Source: Candidatus Woesearchaeota archaeon CG10_big_fil_rev_8_21_14_0_10_45_16
GTDB taxonomy: Archaea; Nanobdellota; Nanobdellia; Woesearchaeales; GW2011-AR9
NCBI GenBank assembly: GCA_002762785.1
Contig: PCXY01000005.1
Location: 124,001-188,000 of the forward strand
Direction: 5' to 3'
DNA: 64,000 nt
The notes under the pieces: generated by a model
What the model was told of the DNA's origin: nothing
The model's database searches: none
The model's input: the letters and a program-made list of their open reading frames with translations, nothing else
Shown: one piece after another, positions 52,719 to 61,291 of the stretch
Layout of the letters: every line of letters begins with the position of its first letter
Position numbering within the stretch: the stretch's first letter is position 1
Translations under genes and position numbers: made by a program

Positions 52719-53644
52719 AAGCTGCTATGAAAAACAGCGTAGCAAAGAGTAAGATGGCCAGAAGTGGCATAAAAGTCATCATAACCATCCCGGCATACAA
52801 TGAAGAAAAAACCCTGCCGAGAGTGCTGGAAGAGATCAGACGAGTGATGGACAATACTAGGTATAACTATGAGATCCTGATCGTCAACGACGGTTCAAAA
52901 GACAAGACCGTCGAGGTAGCCCAAGCTTGCGGGGCAACTGTCGTGAGCAAAAAACACAGCGGACTGGCTGAAACGTTCAAGTTAGAGATGAAAGAATGTT
53001 TGGCCAGAAAAGCTGATATCATCGTCCACACCGACGCTGACGGGCAGTACCATCCGAAACACATCCCAGAAATGATCGAGAAAGTGCAGCGAGGGTTTGA
53101 CTTAGTTTTAGGCAGCCGTTTCAGGGGGAAGATCGAGAGTATGCCTCTACTGAAAAGACTGGGGAACATCGCTTTCTCGCGGGTCCTAAGTTCGCTGACG
53201 AGAACCAGAATCACCGATTCCACCACTGGCTTCCGGGCGTTCACGGCTGAAGTTGCCAGGGACATCCAGTACATCAACACTTTCACTTATACACAGGAGC
53301 AGATCATCAAAGCGGCCAAGCAAGGTTTCCGTATCGGCGAAGTGCCGATCATCGCCAGAAAGACCAGGGAAAGCAGATTGTTCAAGAACCCTTTACAATA
53401 TGCGATAAAAGCTTGGATCAATATCTTCAGGATCTACCGCGATTATGAACCGTTGAAATTCTTTGGAAAGATCGGACTGGCCGGATTCCTCGGTGGTTTC
53501 CTGATCGGTTTCTATTTTGTCTATCTTCATTTTACGACCGGCATCAAAGGCCATATCGGCCTGCTGTTCCTGATGCTGATCCTGCTGGTGTTCGGCCTGC
53601 AGACAATATTGTTCGGCTTTCTGGCAGACATGATGAAAAGGTAG
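52715..53644 (+). CDS. Family 2 glycosyltransferase with C-terminal membrane helices
   Basis: GT-A domain (ITIPAYNEEKT, NDGSKDKT, HTDADGQYHP, STTGFRAF) of about 240 residues followed by two hydrophobic segments (about 250-275 and 280-305). This layout is that of membrane-attached polyprenyl-phosphate sugar synthases or of transferases starting lipid-linked glycans. Several in-frame Met codons occur in the first 14 residues; the ATG of the ATGA overlap is used. Last gene of the WbpE-WbpB operon, so it may use the sugar they make. Confidence 0.9.
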   Translation: MKAAMKNSVAKSKMARSGIKVIITIPAYNEEKTLPRVLEEIRRVMDNTRYNYEILIVNDGSKDKTVEVAQACGATVVSKKHSGLAETFKLEMKECLARKADIIVHTDADGQYHPKHIPEMIEKVQRGFDLVLGSRFRGKIESMPLLKRLGNIAFSRVLSSLTRTRITDSTTGFRAFTAEVARDIQYINTFTYTQEQIIKAAKQGFRIGEVPIIARKTRESRLFKNPLQYAIKAWINIFRIYRDYEPLKFFGKIGLAGFLGGFLIGFYFVYLHFTTGIKGHIGLLFLMLILLVFGLQTILFGFLADMMKR

Positions 53645-53704
53645 TTAGAATTCAAAATGCCTGGTGGACAGTGAAACAGGATTACGAAAAGATAGATCAG
53701 ATGA

Positions 53705-55153
53705 CTATTTCTTAAACAGCTTTTTAAGAGGTTGAAAATCTTTAGTAGAGATTTCACCGAAGAGATACAATATAAGAAAATATATCAATCCGTAGACGAG
53801 ATAGTTGAACAAGATCATTAGTCCTGAGTACTGCCAAAGCGAAGCGATAAGATAGATAAAGACGGAAACCAGGATAATCTTTAATGACGACATTAAATTA
53901 GTCAACGTCTTAAAACGGGCATAGACATAGGCTGCGGCGACGGCACACGCAAAAATAGACGTTATCAATTGGGCGTACGCCGCTCCGACCAACCCATAGG
54001 ATGGCATCAATAAGAAGTCGAGGAAGACGAGGATAACCAACAACAATATCGTAAAGTTTAGTTCTATCTTCGGCTTGCCGCAGGCAGTGGTAACCGACAG
54101 AAGAACAGAAAAAAATACCAGGAAAGTGGACCCGAAAACTAAGACGGCAAGGACAGGAGCAGCAGAGACATATGACGGCGAGTAAATAAGAGACAAGATC
54201 TGGGGAGCCGTCGCTGCCGCCACCGCATTAAAAGGAGCAAGTATCAAGAGGCAATACCGTAAAGATGACGAAAGGTATTTACGTATAAGAGGGCCATTCT
54301 CTTCCGAGAAAGCTTTTGATACTGAAGGCGTAAGAGTCATTGGAAGAGCGCTAAAAACAAGGTAAGAGAGATTAGATACTGTAAAAGCAGCCGTATAAAG
54401 GCCGGCAACCGCATTGTCTACCAAAAAATATTTGATAAAGAGAGTATTCACATTACGGATAAGTGATTTTGAGAATATAGCGACAGTCAAAGGAAACGCG
54501 AAGAGAAATATCTTTCTGAAGTTGACCGGAGAACCACCACTGCCCGTGATAACTTTCTTTTCCCTGGATAAAAAATAATTCGTGACCAACAACCCATAGA
54601 GATAAGATAACAAGAAAGCCCACAAGACACCAAAGATTCCGTATCCCAAAAACATGAACAAAAATGCCAATACAACTCTCACGATCAACAGTGAGGTCTT
54701 GATGATCGCTTGGAGCCTAAACTGGCGCAGGCCATTCATATATCCCGACAACATCAATGAGAGCCAGGAATATGGGATCAGCATAAATCCCAGAAAGATA
54801 AGATAGGGAGAGAGAGAACTATCTCCTAACAGATCGGCGATGGAATGGGCAAAGATCAAGTATAAAGCAGAGAAGAAAAATGTTAACGCAAACTGCATTC
54901 TCAAAGAGATTTTCATCAACGACCGGATGTTTATCGTTACATCGGACATAAACTTTGATATCGTCCGAGGAATCGCTATGTTTAACAAGGCATCATTGAC
55001 AAGGTAGAACGACATAATAATCCCAAAAACACCATACAACTCGACTCCGAGGAGGCGAGCGATACCTATATGCATCGCGTAGTTAGACAAGACTGCTACA
55101 ATAACAGATGCCATAAGCCAGATAGTGCCGACTCCTAACGATTGTCTTGCCAT
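53705..55153 (-). CDS. Wzx/MATE-like polysaccharide flippase (copy 2)
   Basis: A 482-residue polytopic protein with 12-14 helices, starting 'GVGTIWLMASVIVAVLSNYAMHIGIARLLGVELYG' in pattern and containing 'SYGLVGAAYAQ' near 400, both Wzx signatures. It differs strongly from the flippase at 38038, so the two probably serve different lipid-linked glycans. A TATA-like GCTTTTAAAGC lies about 33 bases from the ATG, in a 123-base gap shared with the divergent GT4 promoter. Confidence 0.92.
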   Translation of the reverse strand: MARQSLGVGTIWLMASVIVAVLSNYAMHIGIARLLGVELYGVFGIIMSFYLVNDALLNIAIPRTISKFMSDVTINIRSLMKISLRMQFALTFFFSALYLIFAHSIADLLGDSSLSPYLIFLGFMLIPYSWLSLMLSGYMNGLRQFRLQAIIKTSLLIVRVVLAFLFMFLGYGIFGVLWAFLLSYLYGLLVTNYFLSREKKVITGSGGSPVNFRKIFLFAFPLTVAIFSKSLIRNVNTLFIKYFLVDNAVAGLYTAAFTVSNLSYLVFSALPMTLTPSVSKAFSEENGPLIRKYLSSSLRYCLLILAPFNAVAAATAPQILSLIYSPSYVSAAPVLAVLVFGSTFLVFFSVLLSVTTACGKPKIELNFTILLLVILVFLDFLLMPSYGLVGAAYAQLITSIFACAVAAAYVYARFKTLTNLMSSLKIILVSVFIYLIASLWQYSGLMILFNYLVYGLIYFLILYLFGEISTKDFQPLKKLFKK

Positions 55154-55276
55154 TTGTCGATGCGAATTGCCAGGATCATGCTTTAAAAGCTTTATGCGGA
55201 TGTGTTCTCAAAATGAGAGTAATATCAGAAAAAGTGAATCATAACTCTTTTAAACAGATGAGCGCAATATTTGACG

Positions 55277-56248
55277 ATGAAAGTAGCCTATCTCGGAAGA
55301 GACAGTTCTCAGGAGCATTCTGGTCGCCTTTGCGGTCCGCAGAGACTGGGGACAGAACTTGAAAAACGGATGCGTACCCATCTACAGACCCATCTTCTTT
55401 TCTCCGGTGATCCGGCTGCCTCGCTGCCAAGGATGATCTTAAGCATCAGAAAGAACAAGATCAAAGTCATGCATGCCCACGGATCAATCAACAGTGGACT
55501 GTGGCTGCTGCTGCTCAAAAGATTTGTGAAGTCAAAAGCCATCCTCACGTTCACCGATTTTAAGAAAAATGTCACCAACAACTATAAGATCTTGAATGGT
55601 CTCGATGCAGTCATCGTCATGGATGAATTCGCCAGAAAGAAGCTGATTGACGAAGGAGTGAAACGGGATAAGGTCCATCTAGTTCCATATGGGGTTGAGG
55701 ATTCGTTCTATAACGCAAAACAGTCAGCTGTCGTACGAAAGATGGCAAAGAAGATCATCCTTTATTATGGTGATGCGCGGATGGAAAGGGGTTTTCACCT
55801 GATCTTAAGATCGCTGCAGCATATCAAAGACGATACTTTGGTGCTGCTCTGCGTCCGTAACTTCCATGAAGGCTTCAGCAAGGAAGGAGTAGAAAAGTTC
55901 ATCAGTAGATATAAAAACGTTAAACTCTGGACCGTTAAGGATTACCCCTGTTCGATCCATGACCTAGTAAAGTCCGTAGATCTCGTCCTGCTGCCGTTCA
56001 TCAAGAACACGTTAGAACCTCCGTTGACATTACTGGAAGTTTCGGCTGCTGGAAAGCCCCTGGTCACGTTTAACATCGGCGGCAACAGAGAGGTGGTCTC
56101 TCCTGGATCAGTAGTCCTAGACCGGAAAGATCATCTGCAGATAGCTGAAGCTGTCAATGACTTCCGTCCTGGAAAGAGAGAGCAAAAAAGAATATTTTAT
56201 AATTGGGACGAGACAGTACGAAAGATAAGGGAGATCTACGATAAGTGA
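55277..56248 (+). CDS. Family 4 glycosyltransferase
   Basis: GT-B enzyme of 323 residues with 'YYGDARMERGFHLILRS' and 'EPPLTLLEVSAAGKPLV' as donor-site features. The ORF track starts at TTG 55271; the ATG two codons later (55277) lies 27 bases from CTTTTAAAC and starts the first beta-strand, so I use it. Three bases before the sulfotransferase, so glycan extension and sulfation are probably coexpressed. Confidence 0.9.
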   Translation: MKVAYLGRDSSQEHSGRLCGPQRLGTELEKRMRTHLQTHLLFSGDPAASLPRMILSIRKNKIKVMHAHGSINSGLWLLLLKRFVKSKAILTFTDFKKNVTNNYKILNGLDAVIVMDEFARKKLIDEGVKRDKVHLVPYGVEDSFYNAKQSAVVRKMAKKIILYYGDARMERGFHLILRSLQHIKDDTLVLLCVRNFHEGFSKEGVEKFISRYKNVKLWTVKDYPCSIHDLVKSVDLVLLPFIKNTLEPPLTLLEVSAAGKPLVTFNIGGNREVVSPGSVVLDRKDHLQIAEAVNDFRPGKREQKRIFYNWDETVRKIREIYDK

Positions 56249-56251
56249 AGC

Positions 56252-57055
56252 ATGAAATTCAAAGACATCATCAAAACTTTACGGGACTATCAGTTCAGGA
56301 GCATCATTCATAATGCTTTCTCCCTTATGATCAGCGACGCCCACGTCGTATCGTATCGAAAGAGCGGACGCACCTGGCTGCGGCTGCTGATAGCCAAAGT
56401 TCTTTCTGAGAGTTACGGCTTCAAGAAGATAAAACTTGATACTCAGTACATGACATTGTTCAGCAAAGCGCCGAACGTCGTCTTTTCCCATGCCGGCTGC
56501 ACCATCAACGACAACAAGGTCAACTTCAAGAAACTTCTTAGGAAGAAAAAGATTGTTTTTCTATCGAGAGATCCCCGGGATGATGTCGTCTCCCTCTACA
56601 ACGATTATACCAAGAGAGATAATGTCTGCGAGATGGATCCCTCTTCGTTCATCCGGGATGAGAAGTATGGGGTGGGGATGATAGTGCGATATCTCAACAG
56701 CTGGAAAGCAGAGATGGACAAAAGACAAGGAGATTTTCTGCTGGTCCGTTATGAAGACATGAAGAAAGATGCTGGTCATGAATTAAGACGCGTACTTGAT
56801 TTTTTGAAGATCAAATATACTCCTGAAGTGATTGAGAAAGCGGTGGAATACGGCTCGTTCAGCAACATGCGGAAGATGGAAGCGACGGATACGTTTGATG
56901 ACAAGCGGATGCAGGCGAGAGATAAGGACGATATCAGCAGTTATAAGACGCGTAAGGGGAAAGTAGGCAGCCATAAAGAGGAGCTGTCTGCAGAAGATAT
57001 ATTGTATCTTGACGAGCAGGTAAAAGCGCATCTTGATCCTGAGTTCGGGTATTGA
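56252..57055 (+). CDS. PAPS-dependent sulfotransferase
   Basis: A 267-residue sulfotransferase. The 5'-phosphosulfate loop is SYRKSGRTWLRLL (about residues 35-47; family consensus YPKSGTTWL), and the 3'-phosphate site is 'FLSRDPRDDVVSLYNDY' (about 104-120), with the Arg and Ser that bind PAPS. C-terminal SYKTRKGKVGSHKE corresponds to the conserved RKGxxGDWK region. It follows a glycosyltransferase and precedes ATP sulfurylase and APS kinase genes, making a surface glycan the probable acceptor. A truncated homologue runs off the window end. Confidence 0.92.
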   Translation: MKFKDIIKTLRDYQFRSIIHNAFSLMISDAHVVSYRKSGRTWLRLLIAKVLSESYGFKKIKLDTQYMTLFSKAPNVVFSHAGCTINDNKVNFKKLLRKKKIVFLSRDPRDDVVSLYNDYTKRDNVCEMDPSSFIRDEKYGVGMIVRYLNSWKAEMDKRQGDFLLVRYEDMKKDAGHELRRVLDFLKIKYTPEVIEKAVEYGSFSNMRKMEATDTFDDKRMQARDKDDISSYKTRKGKVGSHKEELSAEDILYLDEQVKAHLDPEFGY

Positions 57056-57181
57056 TCGATCATCTCTCTTTGCTTTATTCACACCCATCTTCTATTCTCA
57101 TCTTCCATAAGCCTTTTAAAGCAGCAACCTCCCGAAATCACCGACGAATAGTCTTAAAATTTTGAAAAAGAATCGTTCGAG

Positions 57182-59446
57182 GTGTTATATAAAGTGGTTA
57201 AAAAGATCAAGATTATCGCGACTCTAGGACCTGCAACCAATAAAGAGGAAGATATCGTCAGGGTCAAAGATAAAGGCGTCGATTTCATCCGCATCAACAT
57301 GTCGCATTCTTCACTAGAAGATATGGAGCATTTCCTGAAGATGGCTAAAAAGGTAAAGATACCATTTGTCATCGACACGGAAGGGTCACAGGTCAGGACT
57401 GGTGAATTGTCCACACCGACGGTAGACGTTTCTGAAAACAGCGAGATAAAGATCTTTGATAAGCCGATCGTCGGTGATAATACTAAGCTGTCATTAAAAC
57501 CGGAAGGTGTAGTGCCGCAGCTGGAGAAAGGCGACCTTATCCAGATCGATTTTGATACAGCTGTCCTGAGAGTCAGTGATACATCGACCATCAGTCGGGG
57601 TTACATCACGGCGAAAGTGGTCACAGCCGGTATCCTTGGAAAGAATAAAGCGGTTGTCCTGGATCGGGCCTGCGGCAGACCATTGCACCTCCCAATTCTT
57701 TCAAAGAAAGATTATGATTCCATCAAGCTGGGTATGGAGTATGGCGTCGGCCATATCGCTCTTTCCTTTGCGCGATCAGGTAAATGTCTTGATGAAGTAC
57801 GGAGAGCTACCCAGAACACCATGCAGGTCATCTCTAAGATCGAATGTGTCGATGCTCTCCGCAACCTGGATGTGATAATCGCCAAATCTGATTATCTCCT
57901 GATAGATCGGGGAGATCTCAGCAAAGAGATACCAGTCGAGAAGATCCCCTTCACTCAGAAGATCATCCTTAACAAGGCGGCTAAAGCAAAAGTGCCGGTG
58001 TTCGTCGCGACCAATCTTTTGGAAACGATGATCAATTCACGGAAGCCTACAAGGGCAGAAGTGCATGATATCCTTAACACCATCCTGGACGGGGCCGGCG
58101 GTCTGGTATTGGCTGCAGAAACGGCCATCGGCAAGCATCCGATGGAATGTATCAACATGCTCAACAAACTGATCAACCATGCTCAGCTAGCCATGGACGG
58201 CAGTGATGTTTCACAAAAAGAGGAAGAATTTGTCAGTAAGCTGTTGGCAAAGAATTATCTTCTTGATTCAGAAGTGTCGTCATCATTGATAGAGCCGCAC
58301 GGCGGCCGATTGGTCAACCGGGTGGCTGTTAAGATTCCAGAGAAGTCCTATCTTGATTCCCTGCCAAAGATAAATTTGGATGAGAACCGGCAGCGTGACG
58401 TGGAACAGATCGCCGTGGGAACCTACAGCCCCATCGAAGGCTTCATGAACAAAGACAATTTTAATTCCGTCCTTGACCGGATGAGACTTTCTAATGGATT
58501 GGTCTGGTCGCTGCCGATCTTCCTGGACGTCAGCGAGGAGAAAGCAGCAGAACTGGCTGTCGGCAGTGATGTGGCTTTAGTCGATGAGCGTGGCGAAGCG
58601 ATGGCTATCCTGAATCTTGAAGAGAAATATCATTTTGACAAGACGGAGATGGCTGAGAAATTGTATGCTACGCTTAGCGACGAGCATCCCGGCGTGAGAT
58701 GGATCTTTAACCTTAATCCGGTGATGCTGGGCGGAAAGATCACCTTACTGAGGAGAAGAGACAACGAGGATAAAGAGTACGAGATGACACCAAAGCAGAC
58801 CAGAAGCTTGTTTGAGGAGAGGGGGTGGTCTAAAGTGGTGGCGTTCCATACCCGGAACGTACCGCATAGAGGTCATGAGTTCATCCAGATGAAAGCCATG
58901 GAACGTGAAAAGTGCGACGGCTTGTTCGTCCATCCTGTTGTCGGCAAGAAGAAGCAGGGTGATTTCAATGCCAAATATATCACTAAAGCCTATGAGATCA
59001 TGACTGAGAAGTTTTACCCGCAGAACAGGGTCATCTTCGGCACTTTTTCAACCTACAGCCGTTATGCTGGACCGAGGGAAGCTTTATTTACGGCCTTATG
59101 CCGTCAGAATTTTGGCTGTAGCCATTTTGTCGTCGGCAGAGACCACACCGGGGTAAAAGATTTTTATCACCCAAAAGCATCCCATAACATCTTCGACAGG
59201 TTCCCGGACATCGGCATCAAAGCTGTCTGCTTCGATAAGGTGTTCTATTCTCCGACACTGCAGGACCATGTCCATCTGGCCGATAATCCTGAGCATCCTG
59301 AAGACGATTCCCAGCATATCAGCGGCACCCAGGCCCGAAAGATGTTCGAGGCGGGAGAACTGCCTCCTGCCTGGTTCATGCGGCCGGAGATCTCGCAGAT
59401 GATCATCGATGCGGTGAAGAGAGGCGAAGAAGTGTTTGTGAGGTGA
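57182..59446 (+). CDS. Pyruvate kinase-ATP sulfurylase fusion
   Basis: A 754-residue fusion. Residues 8-340 are pyruvate kinase: IIATLGPA, RINMSHSS, DTEGSQVRTG (Lys of the usual DTKGPEIRTG is Glu), SKIE with the catalytic Lys, RGDL, VATNLLETM, and AAETA for SGETA. The regulatory C-terminal domain is absent. Residues 365-754 are a full ATP sulfurylase: 'VGTYSPIEGFMN', TRNVPHRGHE, GRDHTGV and ISGTQARKMF. The combination makes APS and regenerates ATP from ADP and PEP. Start is GTG 57182 or, after GAGGTG, GTG 57194. The preceding TTATATAAA overlaps codons 2-4. Upstream GTCTTAAAAT may be the promoter. Confidence 0.93.
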   Translation: MLYKVVKKIKIIATLGPATNKEEDIVRVKDKGVDFIRINMSHSSLEDMEHFLKMAKKVKIPFVIDTEGSQVRTGELSTPTVDVSENSEIKIFDKPIVGDNTKLSLKPEGVVPQLEKGDLIQIDFDTAVLRVSDTSTISRGYITAKVVTAGILGKNKAVVLDRACGRPLHLPILSKKDYDSIKLGMEYGVGHIALSFARSGKCLDEVRRATQNTMQVISKIECVDALRNLDVIIAKSDYLLIDRGDLSKEIPVEKIPFTQKIILNKAAKAKVPVFVATNLLETMINSRKPTRAEVHDILNTILDGAGGLVLAAETAIGKHPMECINMLNKLINHAQLAMDGSDVSQKEEEFVSKLLAKNYLLDSEVSSSLIEPHGGRLVNRVAVKIPEKSYLDSLPKINLDENRQRDVEQIAVGTYSPIEGFMNKDNFNSVLDRMRLSNGLVWSLPIFLDVSEEKAAELAVGSDVALVDERGEAMAILNLEEKYHFDKTEMAEKLYATLSDEHPGVRWIFNLNPVMLGGKITLLRRRDNEDKEYEMTPKQTRSLFEERGWSKVVAFHTRNVPHRGHEFIQMKAMEREKCDGLFVHPVVGKKKQGDFNAKYITKAYEIMTEKFYPQNRVIFGTFSTYSRYAGPREALFTALCRQNFGCSHFVVGRDHTGVKDFYHPKASHNIFDRFPDIGIKAVCFDKVFYSPTLQDHVHLADNPEHPEDDSQHISGTQARKMFEAGELPPAWFMRPEISQMIIDAVKRGEEVFVR

Positions 59447-59454
59447 ATTAGAAC

Positions 59455-61125
59455 CTAATCTTTGCTTTTACTTTTCGATTTCTTTGATTTGGACATCTTT
59501 ATCTGATCTCCCTGTATCTCTCGTGGTTTCCCTAAACTGAGTATTGTCTTGACGACTCCTTTAAAATCTTGTCCTTCTACCAGGTAGGTGATACAAGGGT
59601 CTTTTTCTTTGTAGAGTTGGATCATCTTTTTGCTGGGATTAAAACAGATCCTGGTTTCTGTCGCTTTAAGCATCGGGATATCCGAATAACCATCACCGAC
59701 GCCGATGCTTCCTTCCTCCGGGATGGAATAACGTTCCATGATGTATTTAACGATATAATATTTAACGTCATCATGGAGAACATTTTTTTCGGCAACTTCG
59801 CCGGTGATGATCCCTTTCTTTTCATCAAGCACATTACAATAGATCTCGTCGATGCCAAGTTCTTTACATATCGGCGTGACTATCTGGGAGAAACCTGAAG
59901 AGATAGCAACAAGGTAGTACCCGTTATCCTTAAGTTCTTTGATGCCGGCCTTGACGTTATCGATCAACCGAAGATTTGGTATGAACGCTTTGATGTCGCT
60001 TACTTTAAGACCTTTCAGCAGCTTTGCGCTTTCGATGATAGCCTCTTGCATACTCAACGTTCCCTCAATCTGTCTGATGATAAATTCCAACACTTCTTTC
60101 TGCTTGCCCATCAGGTTCGCAAGTTCTACCGTAGTGTGATTCTGTGTGAAGATACGATTGACATCAAAAGCGATAAGTTTCTTTGGTTTGTCCTCGCTGA
60201 GAGATAGTAGCAGATGATCTTGTTCTTTAGGAAAGTCGCCGTCCTCTTTGAGAGAGACTGTAGTTGTCATAAGGGATAAAAAGTGCTGTTTGGTCTGTTT
60301 GATAGTTTCGTAGGAATTTATGAAGATACCGCCGCTGGTAAGACCGTTTGAATTTTTTAAGAACATGAATAGAGCATCGCCTTCTTCATCATTTTCTATA
60401 AGGGCGAAATTAAAGGGTGTTGGGGTCTTGCGAAGATCGATATTCTTATTCTGGATAGTTTTCTTTTTGGTGATAGCCAAGATCTCTTGTAACTCTTCTT
60501 TGATAAGCTCGCGGTTCTTATATTTTTTTTGAAGCCTGTGCTGAAGAGCCTCTGTCCTATAAGGAGAGAGACAGAACAAAGAGAAAGAAGAATCATGTAT
60601 CTTGTCGGTAAGTGTCTCAATATACGCAGCTTCCTGGGCACTGTTACATAAAGCGAAAGAGTAAGCGTACTGAGGGAAGTCGCAGCCGATGTAAAAAGCG
60701 CTGGCATTTTTCAGATAGAACACCAACTGTTTATATAGTTCAGCTTCTGTAAGGTAGGTTACAGAGATAGAATTTGGCTTGATGTATTTTTCAAAGAAAG
60801 CCTGAGTGTCGGAAGCAAAATTTGTTATCTCATCCATCTCTTGGGCTAATTCTTTCTTCTTGGCATATATCACTTCCTGGATGCCCCTTAAGTTCAGAAG
60901 ATATTGAGAATTCTCAGTCTTCATGATTACCCCTTTCTCCTGAAGGATCCGTAGCTGGGTAAAAAGGTTCGATTTTTGGATAAACCCCTTGGTCTCTTTA
61001 AAATACTCGCGTTCTATCACGACCGGATTGGTCGGGAGCTTATTCTCTTGAAGCTGAAAGATTATCCCGATTATACTGGTCTGCTGGCTGGTCAACTGCA
61101 GCCATCTCGCTATCTTGGGGATCAT
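59455..61125 (-). CDS. Winged-helix regulator-like N-terminus fused to SerB-like HAD domain
   Basis: Residues 1-75 resemble a winged helix ('FTQLRILQEKGVIMK' as the recognition region), about 90-290 an unrecognised TrmB-like or phospholipase-like sensor region, and 310-530 a HAD domain of the phosphoserine phosphatase type. Motif I is FDVNRIFT, with Asn at the second Asp; 'SSGFSQI' is motif II and 'GVGDGYSDIPML' motif IV. A Lys/Ser-rich tail follows. The ORF-track start at 61149 is inside the TATA box TTTATAAA; ATG 61125, 27 bases on, is preferred. Divergent from another HAD gene. May be a regulator that senses a phosphate ester. Confidence 0.72.
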   Translation of the reverse strand: MIPKIARWLQLTSQQTSIIGIIFQLQENKLPTNPVVIEREYFKETKGFIQKSNLFTQLRILQEKGVIMKTENSQYLLNLRGIQEVIYAKKKELAQEMDEITNFASDTQAFFEKYIKPNSISVTYLTEAELYKQLVFYLKNASAFYIGCDFPQYAYSFALCNSAQEAAYIETLTDKIHDSSFSLFCLSPYRTEALQHRLQKKYKNRELIKEELQEILAITKKKTIQNKNIDLRKTPTPFNFALIENDEEGDALFMFLKNSNGLTSGGIFINSYETIKQTKQHFLSLMTTTVSLKEDGDFPKEQDHLLLSLSEDKPKKLIAFDVNRIFTQNHTTVELANLMGKQKEVLEFIIRQIEGTLSMQEAIIESAKLLKGLKVSDIKAFIPNLRLIDNVKAGIKELKDNGYYLVAISSGFSQIVTPICKELGIDEIYCNVLDEKKGIITGEVAEKNVLHDDVKYYIVKYIMERYSIPEEGSIGVGDGYSDIPMLKATETRICFNPSKKMIQLYKEKDPCITYLVEGQDFKGVVKTILSLGKPREIQGDQIKMSKSKKSKSKSKD

Positions 61126-61148
61126 TTTGTTTCTACTTTGGAGTGGCA

Positions 61149-61156
61149 TTTATAAA
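61149..61156 (-). promoter_or_regulatory. TATA box deciding the start of the HTH-HAD gene
   Basis: TTTATAAA touches the ORF-track start at 61149 and is centred 27 bases from ATG 61125, which is therefore preferred. Confidence 0.65.
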
Positions 61157-61221
61157 TGTTACTATGATTATATGCATACCCCCATAGTATTAAGATATTA
61201 TGACTATAAATAGCACTAGGT

Positions 61222-61242
61222 AATAGTCCAACCAAGACTATT
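61222..61242. promoter_or_regulatory. Perfect dyad in divergent HAD promoter region
   Basis: AATAGTC, seven bases, GACTATT: a perfect 7-base inverted repeat between the two divergent HAD genes, with a further GACTAT at 61202-61207 on the same strand. It could be an operator for the winged-helix protein encoded next to it. Confidence 0.5.
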
Positions 61243-61291
61243 CACCTGGTTACGTCCCGCGTTTTTAATGCAATTCCATTCCAGATGGTGG

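Noticed and set aside
57185-57193. TTATATAAA as the promoter of the pyruvate kinase-ATP sulfurylase gene
   Set aside because: A transcript starting about 25 bases downstream would miss the essential IIATLGPA strand of pyruvate kinase, so the match is probably chance; GTCTTAAAAT at 57151 is a better candidate.
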